From an uncultured Thermoguttaceae bacterium (GTDB lineage Bacteria > Planctomycetota > Planctomycetia > Pirellulales > Thermoguttaceae), in contig CALIRO010000041.1 of the NCBI GenBank assembly GCA_938042245.1, positions 17,573 to 81,572 on the forward strand: a stretch of 64,000 nucleotides of DNA, in the 5' to 3' direction. This document shows, one piece after another, positions 16,585 to 25,600 of the stretch (position 1 is the first letter of the stretch; each line of letters opens with the position of its first letter). The position numbers were made by a program, and so were the translations under genes. Under the pieces are notes generated by a model. It worked only from the letters and a program-made list of their open reading frames with translations. It had not been told where the DNA came from and did no database searches.

Positions 16585-18327
16585 TCAGTCGGCCAGTTCC
16601 GGCACATATTTTCTTAACTCCTCTTTGAGATAGGATCGGATGTCTCGGGCATTATCCATGCTCAAGGCACGTTGGGCCACCGCTTCGCATTGGGGGATGC
16701 GAACGCTTCGGCAGACTTGTTTGATTTCTGGAATGGCACTGGGAGCCACACTCAGTTGCCGAAGGCCCAGGCCCAATAGCAGCATCGTGTAGATCGGACT
16801 ACTAGACATTTGTCCGCATAAATTCACCGGCACCCCCTTTCTCTTTGCCGCCTCGATCGTCATCACAATCAGCCGTAACACCGCCGGATCCGTCGGATTG
16901 TATAAGCCCACCATATCCTTGTTCGTCCGATCCACCGCTAAAGTGTACTGAATCAGGTCGTTGGTCCCTATGCTTAAAAAATCCACCTCCTCCACAAACC
17001 GCTCGATCAGCATCACCGCCGAAGGCACTTCCACCATCATTCCTACCGGAATATCTCGGTTGAACGGGATGCCATGCTCGGCCAGGTCTTCCATCACATC
17101 GGCCAGGATCATTTTGGCCTGCCGCAGCTCCAAAAGGGTGGCAATCAGAGGAAACATCACCCGCACATTGCCCAGGGCGCTGGCTCGTAGGATAGCCCGC
17201 AACTGGGTACGAAACATCGGGATATTTCGCAGTGCCAATCGGATGCTTCGCAGCCCCAGGAAGGGATTCCGCTCTTCTTCCGTCCGTTGGATGCAAGGAA
17301 CTTTATCAGCCCCCAGGTCGAGCGTCCGAATCACCACGGGCCGATCCCCCATCGCCCGGACCACCTGGGCATAGGCCTGGAAATGGGCTTGTTCATCCGG
17401 CTCGGTCTCGCAACCAAGGTACAAAAATTCCGTTCGATACAGGCCGATCCCGTCTGCCCCCCGCTCCAAACAATGTTCCACTTCATACGGAAACTCAATG
17501 TTGCCCATCAGTTCAATTCGCACGCCGTCGGCCGTTTGAGCCGGCACGTCTCGAAGACTCTGAAGCCGAACCGCTAAACTTCGGGCTTGCTCCGCCTCAT
17601 GCTGGTACCGAGCCAGCGTCTGTTCATCCGGATGTAAAATCACCAGCCCATTGTGCCCGTCGATGATCACCAGATCGCCGCCGGAGACCTCCGTCAGAAA
17701 CGCCCCGGTGCCCACCACCGCTGGGATTTCCAAAGCAGCAGCCACAATGGCCGTATGACTGCCCGGCCCACCTACCTCGGTCACAAAACCCCGCACAAAT
17801 CGTCGGTCTAGATTGGCCGTCTCGCTGGGCGTCAAATTATGCGCTAATACCAGCACCGGCGAACTCAGATCGGACAGTTGCTCCCGACGTCGCCCTAACA
17901 AGTGCCGAAGGATTCCTTTCTCCAAGTCATAAATATCGTTGACCCGTTCGGCCAAGTAGGGATTGGTTACCCGCTGAAACGCCTGGGCATATCGCCGAAA
18001 AGCACGACTAACCGCATACTCGGCCGAGTAGTGCTCCTGACGGATCAGGTGTTCGATCTCTTCCCGGAGTTGCACATCTTGAAGCAATTCCAGATGGGCG
18101 GCGAAGATGGCCCCATATTTGGGGCCTAACTCTCGAGTAATCGTATCCCGATGGCGGGCCAGTTCCTCGGCCGCCGCTTGAACGGCCCGCTCCAAACGGA
18201 CCAATTCCGCAGCCACCGCATCCCGGCTGACAAACCGCTCCGGGATCCGGAAGCCTTCCGCATCCAACACTAAGGCTTCCCCAATAGCCACCCCTGGAGA
18301 AACCGGGATTCCTTGTAACTTCTGCAC
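16585..18327 (-). CDS. ptsI: PTS enzyme I (phosphoenolpyruvate-protein phosphotransferase)
   Basis: 580 residues, normal for enzyme I. It takes phosphate from PEP onto a histidine and passes it to HPr. Visible features: the N-terminal GIPVSPGVAIGEA, the phosphohistidine region GGPGSHTAI with His191 (most members have GGRTSH), and the PEP-binding barrel with MGNIEFPYE, YRTEFLYL and FLGLRSIRLAL. The C-terminal part has MMVEVPSAV, SIGTNDLIQYTLAVDR and the catalytic cysteine in NLCGQMS. The GTG start at 18327 follows AGGAAGGAAG. It lies between HPr (117 bp upstream) and DUF2344. No sugar-specific membrane EIIB or EIIC is present in the window, so this looks like a regulatory PTS. Confidence 0.97.
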   Translation of the reverse strand: MQKLQGIPVSPGVAIGEALVLDAEGFRIPERFVSRDAVAAELVRLERAVQAAAEELARHRDTITRELGPKYGAIFAAHLELLQDVQLREEIEHLIRQEHYSAEYAVSRAFRRYAQAFQRVTNPYLAERVNDIYDLEKGILRHLLGRRREQLSDLSSPVLVLAHNLTPSETANLDRRFVRGFVTEVGGPGSHTAIVAAALEIPAVVGTGAFLTEVSGGDLVIIDGHNGLVILHPDEQTLARYQHEAEQARSLAVRLQSLRDVPAQTADGVRIELMGNIEFPYEVEHCLERGADGIGLYRTEFLYLGCETEPDEQAHFQAYAQVVRAMGDRPVVIRTLDLGADKVPCIQRTEEERNPFLGLRSIRLALRNIPMFRTQLRAILRASALGNVRVMFPLIATLLELRQAKMILADVMEDLAEHGIPFNRDIPVGMMVEVPSAVMLIERFVEEVDFLSIGTNDLIQYTLAVDRTNKDMVGLYNPTDPAVLRLIVMTIEAAKRKGVPVNLCGQMSSSPIYTMLLLGLGLRQLSVAPSAIPEIKQVCRSVRIPQCEAVAQRALSMDNARDIRSYLKEELRKYVPELAD

Positions 18328-18444
18328 CTTCGTTGCTTCCTTCCTGTCAAACCACGCTCAGCCTGCCCCGGCTGGCTCACCGGAACCCACCGCCTGGGAC
18401 TAGCAGCGCCGTAGGGGCTCTAGTTGCCCCGCTACACAACGCTT

Positions 18445-18753
18445 TCAACCTTCTGGCGGCAACTCCTCAAACCGATTCTCAATCAACCGCACAATCGCCT
18501 CGACCGCCTTCAGCGCATCCGGTCCGATGGCTTCGATAGAAAGTTCGTCGCCGGGTTGGGCGCCCAAGGCCAGCAGTTGCATCGGGGTGGTTTTAGCATC
18601 GGCTCGCAGGTTGTGGTTGCTTACCGTAATCGACGATTGAAACCGCCTGGCCAACTGAATCACCAAATTGACCGCCCGCAAATGCATCCCCTCCGGATTC
18701 CGAATCCGGACCTGACGGGATACACGAAGCTGTTGGTTTCCCTGTTCCTGCAT
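18445..18753 (-). CDS. HPr-like phosphocarrier protein
   Basis: 102 residues, slightly longer than usual (about 88) because of a 15-residue N-terminal addition. The phosphoacceptor His24 lies in NPEGMHLRAV, where most HPr proteins have GLHARPA: the histidine is kept but the proline and alanine differ. The second regulatory site has K54-T55 in ADAKTTPMQLLALG, where typical HPr has Ser46, so any HPr-kinase site would be a threonine. GDELSIEAIGPDA matches the last beta-strand. The ATG at 18753 is preceded by GGGAGA 11 bases upstream. Position between EIIA and EI supports a phosphorelay. Not recognised as the strict ptsH or ptsO form, so no symbol is given. Confidence 0.9.
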   Translation of the reverse strand: MQEQGNQQLRVSRQVRIRNPEGMHLRAVNLVIQLARRFQSSITVSNHNLRADAKTTPMQLLALGAQPGDELSIEAIGPDALKAVEAIVRLIENRFEELPPEG

Positions 18754-18919
18754 CTTTTGGCTGCTCTCCCAGCTCTAGAAAGACTAACCCTCCATCTTCC
18801 GGCCCCATGCGAGCTGCCGACCGGCAAAACCAATCCCCTCAGAGCCTCTTGCTCCCCCCAACTGCCCAATCTCCCCTCCTGCCAGAGCGGGCAATCCTGC
18901 CCCCGGGAGGTCCTTTCGC

Positions 18920-19396
18920 TTAACCGGCGAATTGATTATTGTCCGCTTCGTCGAGCAGTTGGAGCACATCCTCGGCGGTCTTCGACTGCTTCAAAAACCG
19001 GCAGAACGTGTCATTGCGCAGTTTTAGGGAAATATTTTCCAATGCCCGAAGATGGTCTCCAGGCCGATCCGGCGGAGAAATCACCAAGAAAAACAGATGC
19101 ACTTTTTCTCCATCCAGGCTGTCAAAATCCACCCCCTCCTGGCTGATCCCCACCGTACCGACCAGTCGATGCACGCTCGGATGTTTCGTATGCGGCACCG
19201 CCACACCCCGGCCTATGCCGGTACTGCCCAATTCCTCCCGCTTCAAAATCGCCTTAACAATGCTTTCGGTTTCTGTTGGATCTATGCTGCCTGCTTCTTC
19301 CAAGGCTTTCACCATCTCCCGGATTACTCCAGGTTTGTCTTCCGCTTTCAGATCCGTTCGGACCGCTTCCCGAACCACAAAGTCTGCAAATTTCAT
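18920..19396 (-). CDS. PTS EIIA-Ntr-like protein (fructose/nitrogen type)
   Basis: 158 residues, a cytoplasmic PTS EIIA domain of the fructose/mannitol and EIIA-Ntr family. The phosphorylated His69 is in [12 protein letters not shown]. Other family features are [12 protein letters not shown], the [18 protein letters not shown] strand and the C-terminal helix ending in LLDEAD. The ATG at 19396 follows AAGGAG with eight-base spacing. It is first in a run of six genes (EIIA, HPr, EI, DUF2344, RNase E/G, metallophosphoesterase) on one strand. With no transporter components nearby it is most likely a regulator rather than part of a sugar uptake system. Its output target cannot be told from sequence. 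Confidence 0.94.
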   Translation of the reverse strand: MKFADFVVREAVRTDLKAEDKPGVIREMVKALEEAGSIDPTETESIVKAILKREELGSTGIGRGVAVPHTKHPSVHRLVGTVGISQEGVDFDSLDGEKVHLFFLVISPPDRPGDHLRALENISLKLRNDTFCRFLKQSKTAEDVLQLLDEADNNQFAG

Positions 19397-19937
19397 GCAT
19401 CGGTTCTCCTTGAGAACTTCCCGCCCACCGAAACTTTCGGATCCTCACTCCAGGAAGCGTTTCGGCACAAAACTCAATCCACACCTATCTGGTTGGAAAA
19501 TGGTAACTATCTACCCGATTGAAAACACTTCTCCACTTACTCCCTCTTCTCATTTCCTCCCTGCCTAAGCAGGAATCGGGCATCCTTCAGGAGGCCGCCT
19601 TTGGGAAGAGAGAACTAGCTTCCAAGGAATCGACCCTCCCACCACTCCCAGAGTTTGGGTGGTTCAAGGAATATCCCCTCTTCTGGGGAAAACCATTCCA
19701 TCCCTGGGAGCCTGAAGAACCGATTCCCCATTGGAGACACACCTGACCCATGCCAGGCTAGGAAAATCTAACAAATACCAGAATTTTAATCATACTCCTC
19801 CAATAGGCTTTTTTCCAAGAGGTGAGTGGCGAGTATGGAGAGGTTTTTAAAAAGCCTTGGCGAGCCGCTTTCAAAAATCCTTATCACACCTTTGGAGGTG
19901 GGAGCCATTCTTCCGGACGGAATCATCCTTTTGGTAA

Positions 19938-20092
19938 CCTTTCCGCCGCATGATGCAACCTGGGATTCCTGCGAAAGCAGGAATTCAGTTTTTTCGACGG
20001 ATTTCTGCGCTCTGGATTCCCGCTTCCGCGGGAAGGACACTTGGGGGCATCCTCCTAAAAAACCTGCAACCCTATTTCCCTCGGTTGAAATA
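19938..20092. repeat. MITE-like element, copy 3 (155 bp)
   Basis: The ends are CCTTTCCGCCGCATG (19938-19952) and CCCTCGGTTGAAATA (20078-20092), more diverged than other copies. The interior holds two hairpins of the family: ATTCCTGCGAAAGCAGGAAT (about 19965-19984) and ATTCCCGCTTCCGCGGGAA (about 20016-20034). Confidence 0.75.
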
Positions 20093-20597
20093 TCCTTGGG
20101 TGGAAGTTCCCCCCAAAACCCCCATTTACAGGGGGTTTTGTCCCCTCTAGGAAACCCGCTTCCTATTCGACAAAATCCATGAGCATCAGGGCCGCGATTG
20201 GCACCTAAAAGTGTGCGGCTCGGAAAATCGGTTTAAAATCCGGCAACATCCATCTTTCTGGAACAAAGGCCCCCCAAAAGATTTCACGGATCGGTGCAGA
20301 ACTGCCCCCCTAATCCAGCTCGAGAGTATTTTCGGTCCGCGCATATCCAGGAGGGGATTTTTTATTCCGGCAAAGAACAGAAAGCCCCAGTGCCCTTGTG
20401 GGGGCCCCCAATGCGGGGCTGAATCGACACGGAAGGCATCGGTTGCCCCTAGAAGTCGCATTTTTTCTTATGTAGGGCAGTGGGAGCATCCCTCCTTTTC
20501 GGAGAGGTAGTTATCCCTCCGGCGTTTGGGCAAAAACGTTTTGGCAGGCAACCGGCTCATGCCCTTTGGGAGCCAACCCGCTCAAAAACCCCAAGTG

Positions 20598-20637
20598 GAA
20601 AGGGCGAAGAGTTGCTGGCCAGAACTCTTCGCCCTTT
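20598..20637 (-). terminator. Strong hairpin, probable bidirectional terminator
   Basis: AAGGGCGAAGAGTT and AACTCTTCGCCCTT form a 14-bp perfect stem around GCTGGCCAG. TTTT follows on the plus strand and TTTCC on the minus strand. It lies 120 bp beyond the stop of the DUF6666-like gene, so it probably ends that transcript. Confidence 0.65.
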
Positions 20638-20700
20638 TGGAGCGGCCTCGGCGAGGCCCTTCCCGCGACGGATCGGCAAATCAGCAGAATCCTCAAATTT

Positions 20701-20740
20701 CCAACAGACCTATCCCTTCTCCAACAGACCTATCCCTTCT
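20701..20740. repeat. Exact 20-bp tandem duplication
   Basis: CCAACAGACCTATCCCTTCT occurs twice head to tail with no mismatch, directly before the stop codon of the DUF6666-like gene on the other strand. Probably a recent slippage or duplication. Confidence 0.9.
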
Positions 20741-20759
20741 GAGCAGAGGCTCCAGAGAA

Positions 20760-22370
20760 TTATTGGATGGGATTGGGTTTCCGATCCACCATGAAGGTGC
20801 TGTTGTCTGCCACTCCAAACAAAGGCCGGAATAGATTGCATTGGCCTGCTCTGGCCGACCGACCTGGATACCAAACCAACTGAATCATCATACTCCAGGC
20901 CTGTTCCCGCTGGGTGGCTTCCCCGGTCTCTTTGGGGAACAGAACGTTAAAACTCTGTTGCAGGGCGAAGCAGTCCGAAAGCGGAATCCACAGATCGCCG
21001 CCAAACAGAAAATCGCTATTGCTGGTAAAGCCAATCCACAATCGCCCTTCCCCCCCGTTAGATAAGTATTGCCGATAGAAGAAGTTAAATTGATCGGTCG
21101 GTTCCAGGGTGAAGTCCAACTGATAGGTGGCCTCCTGTTGGTTGTCCTGACGTCGGTAGCGGAACTGGTCGGTTACCCGTTCGTTGCCTACGCCAAAGGC
21201 GCCCCAGAAACCGATCTCCCGCCAACCAGGCCAAACCAAGCTGAGTTCGGCCCGGAGCTGTTTTAAATCGGCGGTGTAATAGTAGGCGTCGTGCATCAGG
21301 TCGAAGACCACACCCCATTGAAGTCCGCCCATCGGGGCCCGCCGAAACAGGCCCGCTGTAAAGAACAGTTGATCCCGGTCCCCGTTACTAACAATAAACG
21401 AGTGTTGGGCCCAGGCTCCATTGGTGGGAACCTCTAGCGGAGGTTCGGACACAGGAGTGGCTCCCAGCGTACCATCGTAAATTCGCCGAGCGTAGCCCCG
21501 GAAATTGCTATGCACCGCCTGGAAGCCGATCTGGAAACCCCCGCCCCATGGATCGCCCAAGGGACCAGAAAAATTTACCCCCTCATGCAGACCAAAGTTG
21601 GCGTTAATTCCGCCATCGACCGGCCCTTTAAACGCATGGCCGCCCCCAAAAAACGTCAAATCCCGAAACAGCCCGTAAAACAGCGGATAGCCCCAGTACG
21701 CACCCGGTCCCCACCACGGGCCAAAACAAGGTTCCTCCCATTGCCCCTCGGCATACTCCGGATAATACTCCTCTTGCACGGTTCCATTTTGGGGATAAGG
21801 CATAGGGATTTCTTCGCTCGGGTGAGGGATGGGGCTAGGTTGGCCAGGAGGGATGACTTCTGGACTAGAAGGCGGAGGCACTGGCCGGGCGCTTGGAACC
21901 CCGTTGAACGTCCCCGGAGCTTCTGGAATGGGCCCCGGTGCAGCTTTGAGAGAACTGCTGAGCGGGGAAGGTTTCGGTACTGCGGTCGGCGGCCGAGGAG
22001 TACCGACAGCCTGTTGGGCAATCCGCGTTCCTGGGGAGCTCAACCCGGCCGGGCTCCAAAAACCCGGCGGCGCCGAAGCGGAGAACCCCTGCCCCCTCCC
22101 AGAACCATTTCCACCGCCAGAGGCCGAAGCTCCGGAACCCGATTGAGCCGAGGCCGGCCATGCCTTGGCCACGCTAGCTTGGGCGGGGATGGCCCCCCCT
22201 ACAGACCGTTTCGCACGCCATCCTCCCGCCGAATTGCTTGCCTCCTCAGCACCAGGTGCATTCAACCAAGGCCCTTGGTGGGGTCCCTGAGCATCGGCAC
22301 TCGCCCCCCAACTGGCTAACAGAAAACCACTTACCAGCAAGCCAGCAAAAAGCCAATCCCGCTCTTTCAT
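20760..22370 (-). CDS. DUF6666-like secreted / outer-membrane protein
   Basis: 536 residues. A signal peptide spans residues 1-28 (WLFAGLLVSGFLLASWGASADAQG). Residues 30-210 are a low-complexity linker rich in Pro, Ser, Gly and Ala. Residues 215-536 form a beta-rich aromatic domain: FFGGGHAFKGPVDGG, GINANFGLHEGVNFSGPL, a Gly-Trp pattern, then LVWPGWREIGFWGAFGVG and TYQLDFTLEPTDQFNFFYRQY. The alternating strands suggest an outer-membrane barrel with an unstructured N-terminal arm. It resembles what I recall of the planctomycete family DUF6666; that assignment is from memory of the family's features and is less sure than the export signal. The ATG at 22370 is preceded by AAGAAGGATGTAGGGCG. Confidence 0.75.
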   Translation of the reverse strand: MKERDWLFAGLLVSGFLLASWGASADAQGPHQGPWLNAPGAEEASNSAGGWRAKRSVGGAIPAQASVAKAWPASAQSGSGASASGGGNGSGRGQGFSASAPPGFWSPAGLSSPGTRIAQQAVGTPRPPTAVPKPSPLSSSLKAAPGPIPEAPGTFNGVPSARPVPPPSSPEVIPPGQPSPIPHPSEEIPMPYPQNGTVQEEYYPEYAEGQWEEPCFGPWWGPGAYWGYPLFYGLFRDLTFFGGGHAFKGPVDGGINANFGLHEGVNFSGPLGDPWGGGFQIGFQAVHSNFRGYARRIYDGTLGATPVSEPPLEVPTNGAWAQHSFIVSNGDRDQLFFTAGLFRRAPMGGLQWGVVFDLMHDAYYYTADLKQLRAELSLVWPGWREIGFWGAFGVGNERVTDQFRYRRQDNQQEATYQLDFTLEPTDQFNFFYRQYLSNGGEGRLWIGFTSNSDFLFGGDLWIPLSDCFALQQSFNVLFPKETGEATQREQAWSMMIQLVWYPGRSARAGQCNLFRPLFGVADNSTFMVDRKPNPIQ

Positions 22371-22502
22371 CGCCCTACATCCTTCTTTCCTGAAAACAAA
22401 AACCGCCTACAAGCCGCTCCGTTTATTCCCTCCCATTCTCAAACCAGACAGATAGAGGAAGGAAACCTCTGGGAGGGTGGTAATCCGGCACAATTTATCG
22501 GC

Positions 22503-22644
22503 TTGGAATTTTCCAAACTTCCGTCAAAATCGCTTTTTTGAGAAAAGTTTTCTCAAATTGCCGATCTTCCGGATTGGGAGAACCATAATCTTCCCGCGGG
22601 AAGAGGGACAAAAATTATCTATTTTGCTTATATTATCTATTTTG
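22503..22644 (-). promoter_or_regulatory. Cluster of palindromes and a direct repeat upstream of the DUF6666-like gene
   Basis: Three inverted repeats follow each other: TTGGAA-TT-TTCCAA (22503-22516), TTTGAGAAAA-G-TTTTCTCAAA (22537-22557) and CTTCCCGCGGGAAG (22590-22603). Then ATTATCTATTTTG occurs twice with an 18-bp period (22614-22626 and 22632-22644). The cluster lies 130-275 bp before the minus-strand start codon at 22370. This density suggests operator sites, but no regulator is identified. Confidence 0.45.
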
Positions 22645-22850
22645 TGGACAAAAAGATCTCCGAAATCGTTGGCAGTGAGCTAAAAGGGAAATGCCAAAGA
22701 AAAGAAAAGGTGGGCCGGACTTCTCCCTGCACTATCCCCCCGATACCGGGACCCCTGAAGGGCAAAAGCCCCTCAAACCACCCGTCTGCTCCACCACTTT
22801 AAAAAAACCCTTCCCAAGCCGGGAGAAACTCCCCAATACAAAAAACGCAC

Positions 22851-23003
22851 CCATTCAGCCGAATGAAGAACCCCCGTGGTTGATCCAAGCAAAGCCTTTG
22901 GCTCTCACTGCCCCGCAAGCGGCAGTCCAGAACAAATAAACTAGCACAAAACCTGGACTGCTGGTTTCGCAGGAAGGCCTTGGTAGAGGAGTCGGCTGAA
23001 CTG
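22851..23003. repeat. MITE-like element, copy 9 (153 bp, opposite orientation)
   Basis: The ends are CCATTCAGCCGAATG (22851-22865) and GAGTCGGCTGAACTG (22989-23003). Its reverse complement aligns closely with copies 4 and 6, sharing TTCCTGCGAAA, a CTGGACTGCCGC stretch, CCAAAGGCTTTG and ATCAACCACGG before the right end. Confidence 0.85.
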
Positions 23004-23014
23004 TTACCGAAAAA

Positions 23015-24724
23015 CTACGATGCCGTCTGAACCACGGGCGTGCGGAGAGTGAGGATCTTTTCGATAGCAGAGAGCAGTTTGTCTAGATCGACCGGTTTAA
23101 AGATGGCGGCTTTCAGCCCCTCTTGGCGCGCATGGATGATCGAATGATCCTCATCGTAAGTAAGAATCGGCACCATCAGGATCAAAGGAACCGGTTCGCC
23201 GACCAGCTCCCGCAGTTGTTTCATGAATTGATAACCGTTCATATCGGGAAGGCGGTCATCTGCCAGCACCACGTCATAGCCGCCCTCCGGAAGCATACTC
23301 CGGACCAGACAAAGGCCCGATTCGCCGTTGATAGCCGTATCCACTAGGCAACCCAGGCGGTCTAACAACCGATGCGCATGAGACCGAGAGTTTTTGTCTG
23401 CATCCACCACCAGCACCTTCCGTCCTTTCAGCAAGGGATATTCTGGACTAGGCAACGGCAGCGGATGGGCTTCCGTAGGCGACATCTGCTGACCGACCTG
23501 ATAAATCAATTGCTTGATATCCCGGGCGTTGCGCAGAATCCGACAGATTCGCTCCGTTACCTCAGAGGACGGATCGGTGCAGTGTTCCCGCAGATAAACG
23601 GCATCGTTGAGGATTTCGTCCATCGGCAGAGCAATCGCCCCATGCACGGCTTCTAAACTGGAGGCCTTCTCGGCCGCTAGCAATTGCAATGTATTTAAGG
23701 CGGCCGCAATCTGCCGGGTAAAGATCTCCATAAACTGAAGATCACTTTCGGTAAATGCATGGGCCTGAGGGCTTTCCACATTAAAAGTGCCGATAACCCT
23801 ATCGCCGAAAATCAGCGGAACGGTCATGGAACTGCGCGCCCCCTTTACTCCCGGCAGATACAAGGGGTCTTCGGCAGTGTTATCACATAGATAACTTTTT
23901 CCAGTAGCCGCTACAAAACCAGTAACCCCATTGCCTTGGGGTTGGGCGTAGAGGACTCGTTGGGCCGCTTCCGGGTCCATCCCCTCGGCCAACAACGGGC
24001 GAAGCTCGCCGGTTTGGGGATCCAGCAAACGAATCTCCACCACATCGTAATGCAACACGTCTTTGGTATAATAAAGAATATTTGCTTTGAGCAGCTCCAC
24101 CCGCTCTTCGATGGACATCTGGGTAATTTCTTCTGGTTTCAGTTCAGCCAATTCCATGCCGGCCTGATGGATGGCATCCCATTTCTGTTGCTGCAAAACT
24201 TCTTCGGTAACCTCCCGGACAGTAACGATCAGATACAGGCTAGAGGGCTGCGATTCCGGAAGCAAAGCCGCGTGAACTTGAAAATACCGGTTCTCTCGTC
24301 TGCGGAGCCGACAGTAACTTGCCTCTCCGGTAGCCAAGGTGCTGTTAAAAGGAGAATAATCCGGGCCTAAGATTTCCGGCTCGCCAAAAGCTGTGTAAAA
24401 ATTGACCCCCTCCACCTTAGGCAGTGGGCTCCATTGGCGAAACCGTTGATTGGCCCAAACAATGTTTAGCTCCGAGTCTAATAACACCACCCCCTCGGCC
24501 AAAGCATCCAGAATCTGGACATTTTGAAGCAATTTGCCTAACGGAAGCGCTTCTCGGAAGAACTTTGAACTGACATACACCCCTTCAAATGATTCCCCAT
24601 AAAGCCGCTTCAAAGCCTCGATCGGGTGGGAAGCTGGTACCAATTGTACCGATTGGGCTGCCGCGCTCGGCTCTCCAGCCAAACCCATAGGGAGTTGGCC
24701 CACACAGAGGATCCGTTTTTCCAC
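23015..24724 (-). CDS. PAS-GAF-response regulator receiver protein without a kinase domain
   Basis: 569 residues. The GTG start at 24724 follows AAGGAG by seven bases; an extension to 24802 is rejected. A PAS-like domain lies at about residues 60-185 (LLDSELNIVWANQRFRQW). A GAF domain lies at about 215-365 (YDVVEIRLLDPQTGELRPLLAEGMDPE and MTVPLIFGDRVIGTFNVES). A helical stretch follows at about 370-420. The receiver domain covers about 445-560, with VLVVDADKNSRS, phosphorylation site DVVLADDRLPDMNGY and conserved lysine in AAIFKPVD. The chain has sensor and receiver modules but no histidine-kinase ATPase, so it probably is phosphorylated by a separate kinase or acts as a signal-integrating scaffold. 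The output is unknown; no DNA-binding domain is visible. Confidence 0.9.
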   Translation of the reverse strand: MEKRILCVGQLPMGLAGEPSAAAQSVQLVPASHPIEALKRLYGESFEGVYVSSKFFREALPLGKLLQNVQILDALAEGVVLLDSELNIVWANQRFRQWSPLPKVEGVNFYTAFGEPEILGPDYSPFNSTLATGEASYCRLRRRENRYFQVHAALLPESQPSSLYLIVTVREVTEEVLQQQKWDAIHQAGMELAELKPEEITQMSIEERVELLKANILYYTKDVLHYDVVEIRLLDPQTGELRPLLAEGMDPEAAQRVLYAQPQGNGVTGFVAATGKSYLCDNTAEDPLYLPGVKGARSSMTVPLIFGDRVIGTFNVESPQAHAFTESDLQFMEIFTRQIAAALNTLQLLAAEKASSLEAVHGAIALPMDEILNDAVYLREHCTDPSSEVTERICRILRNARDIKQLIYQVGQQMSPTEAHPLPLPSPEYPLLKGRKVLVVDADKNSRSHAHRLLDRLGCLVDTAINGESGLCLVRSMLPEGGYDVVLADDRLPDMNGYQFMKQLRELVGEPVPLILMVPILTYDEDHSIIHARQEGLKAAIFKPVDLDKLLSAIEKILTLRTPVVQTAS

Positions 24725-25600
24725 CTTCGTGCTCCTTGGCCGACTATAGGGACCAAGTGCCTTGTCTGCTGGAATTATACCTGGGCAGAACCGAAAATAC
24801 AATCACAATCCTGGAGTTTTTGCTACCTTTTTTGCTTTTTTCCTCGGCCATTGGCTTTGGGGATTGGATCCGCTAGCCAAAACTAACTCTAGATAGCTAA
24901 GTTTGTATGAAAGTCCTTATTTTCTAAGGAAAATGGCGTACTTCCCTCTGGAGAATCACCTGGGGAACTGGCAGGATAGGTTTGGTGGTATATACACCCC
25001 GGAGATTAGGAAAATTGGTATTTATAACTCCAATCCTCTTCTCCCCTTGAATCCCCCCTTCTTCTGCTTTCTGGAAAAATGTATCTCTCACCATGGAATT
25101 TGCCTTTCTCCTCTGGAGCGGCGGGGAAATGGCCAACCGCTCTAATGCACCCCTTCAATAGGTGGTTGAATATCCCTCTGCTCTATGGAGAATAATCCGC
25201 ACCACTTTTTAAACCCCCGTTTTTCTAAACCCAGCCCTCGGTAGAGAAAAGATCTTCTGCCGGATTGATAAGCACGGTTGCCTATAGGGGGGCTTTTTCA
25301 GGCTTTTGGTGGGTTTTGGATTCCCATCGGCCAAAGTTGCCACGGAGCCAAATCATCCCGAATAACTTTCCTACCGGCTTCCAAGCCAAAGTTCCCGAAA
25401 CCTCCTCCTTCATTTAAAACGCATAACATTACCTTTTTTAGGCGCCCTTTAGCCCTCCAGACATAAAGTCGATCCTTCTTAGGGGGCCAATAGCCTCCTC
25501 GGACAATGGGAAACCTCCGCTAAGAGACTTTCAACGTACCAGGAGGGCACATCTTGGCTGGATTTCCAGGAGCCACCGGCGCCTAGCAGGAGGCAATAGG
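24725..25600. other. Intergenic region, nothing recognised
   Basis: These 876 bp hold no gene I can support. It is the shared 5' region of a minus-strand and a plus-strand gene, so promoters for both should lie here, but I found no convincing -35/-10 pair. Confidence 0.5.

Larger units (their letters stand above)
19397..20759. other. Long intergenic region with a MITE, a terminator and a tandem repeat
   Basis: No gene is supported in 1363 bp. It separates two minus-strand units. Contents: MITE-like copy at 19938-20092, strong hairpin at 20598-20637 and an exact tandem repeat at 20701-20740. The rest shows no recognisable feature. Confidence 0.65.
22371..23014. other. Intergenic region with palindromes, a direct repeat and a MITE
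   Basis: No gene is supported in 644 bp. It holds the palindrome cluster at 22503-22644 and MITE-like copy 9 at 22851-23003 (separate entries). Confidence 0.6.
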
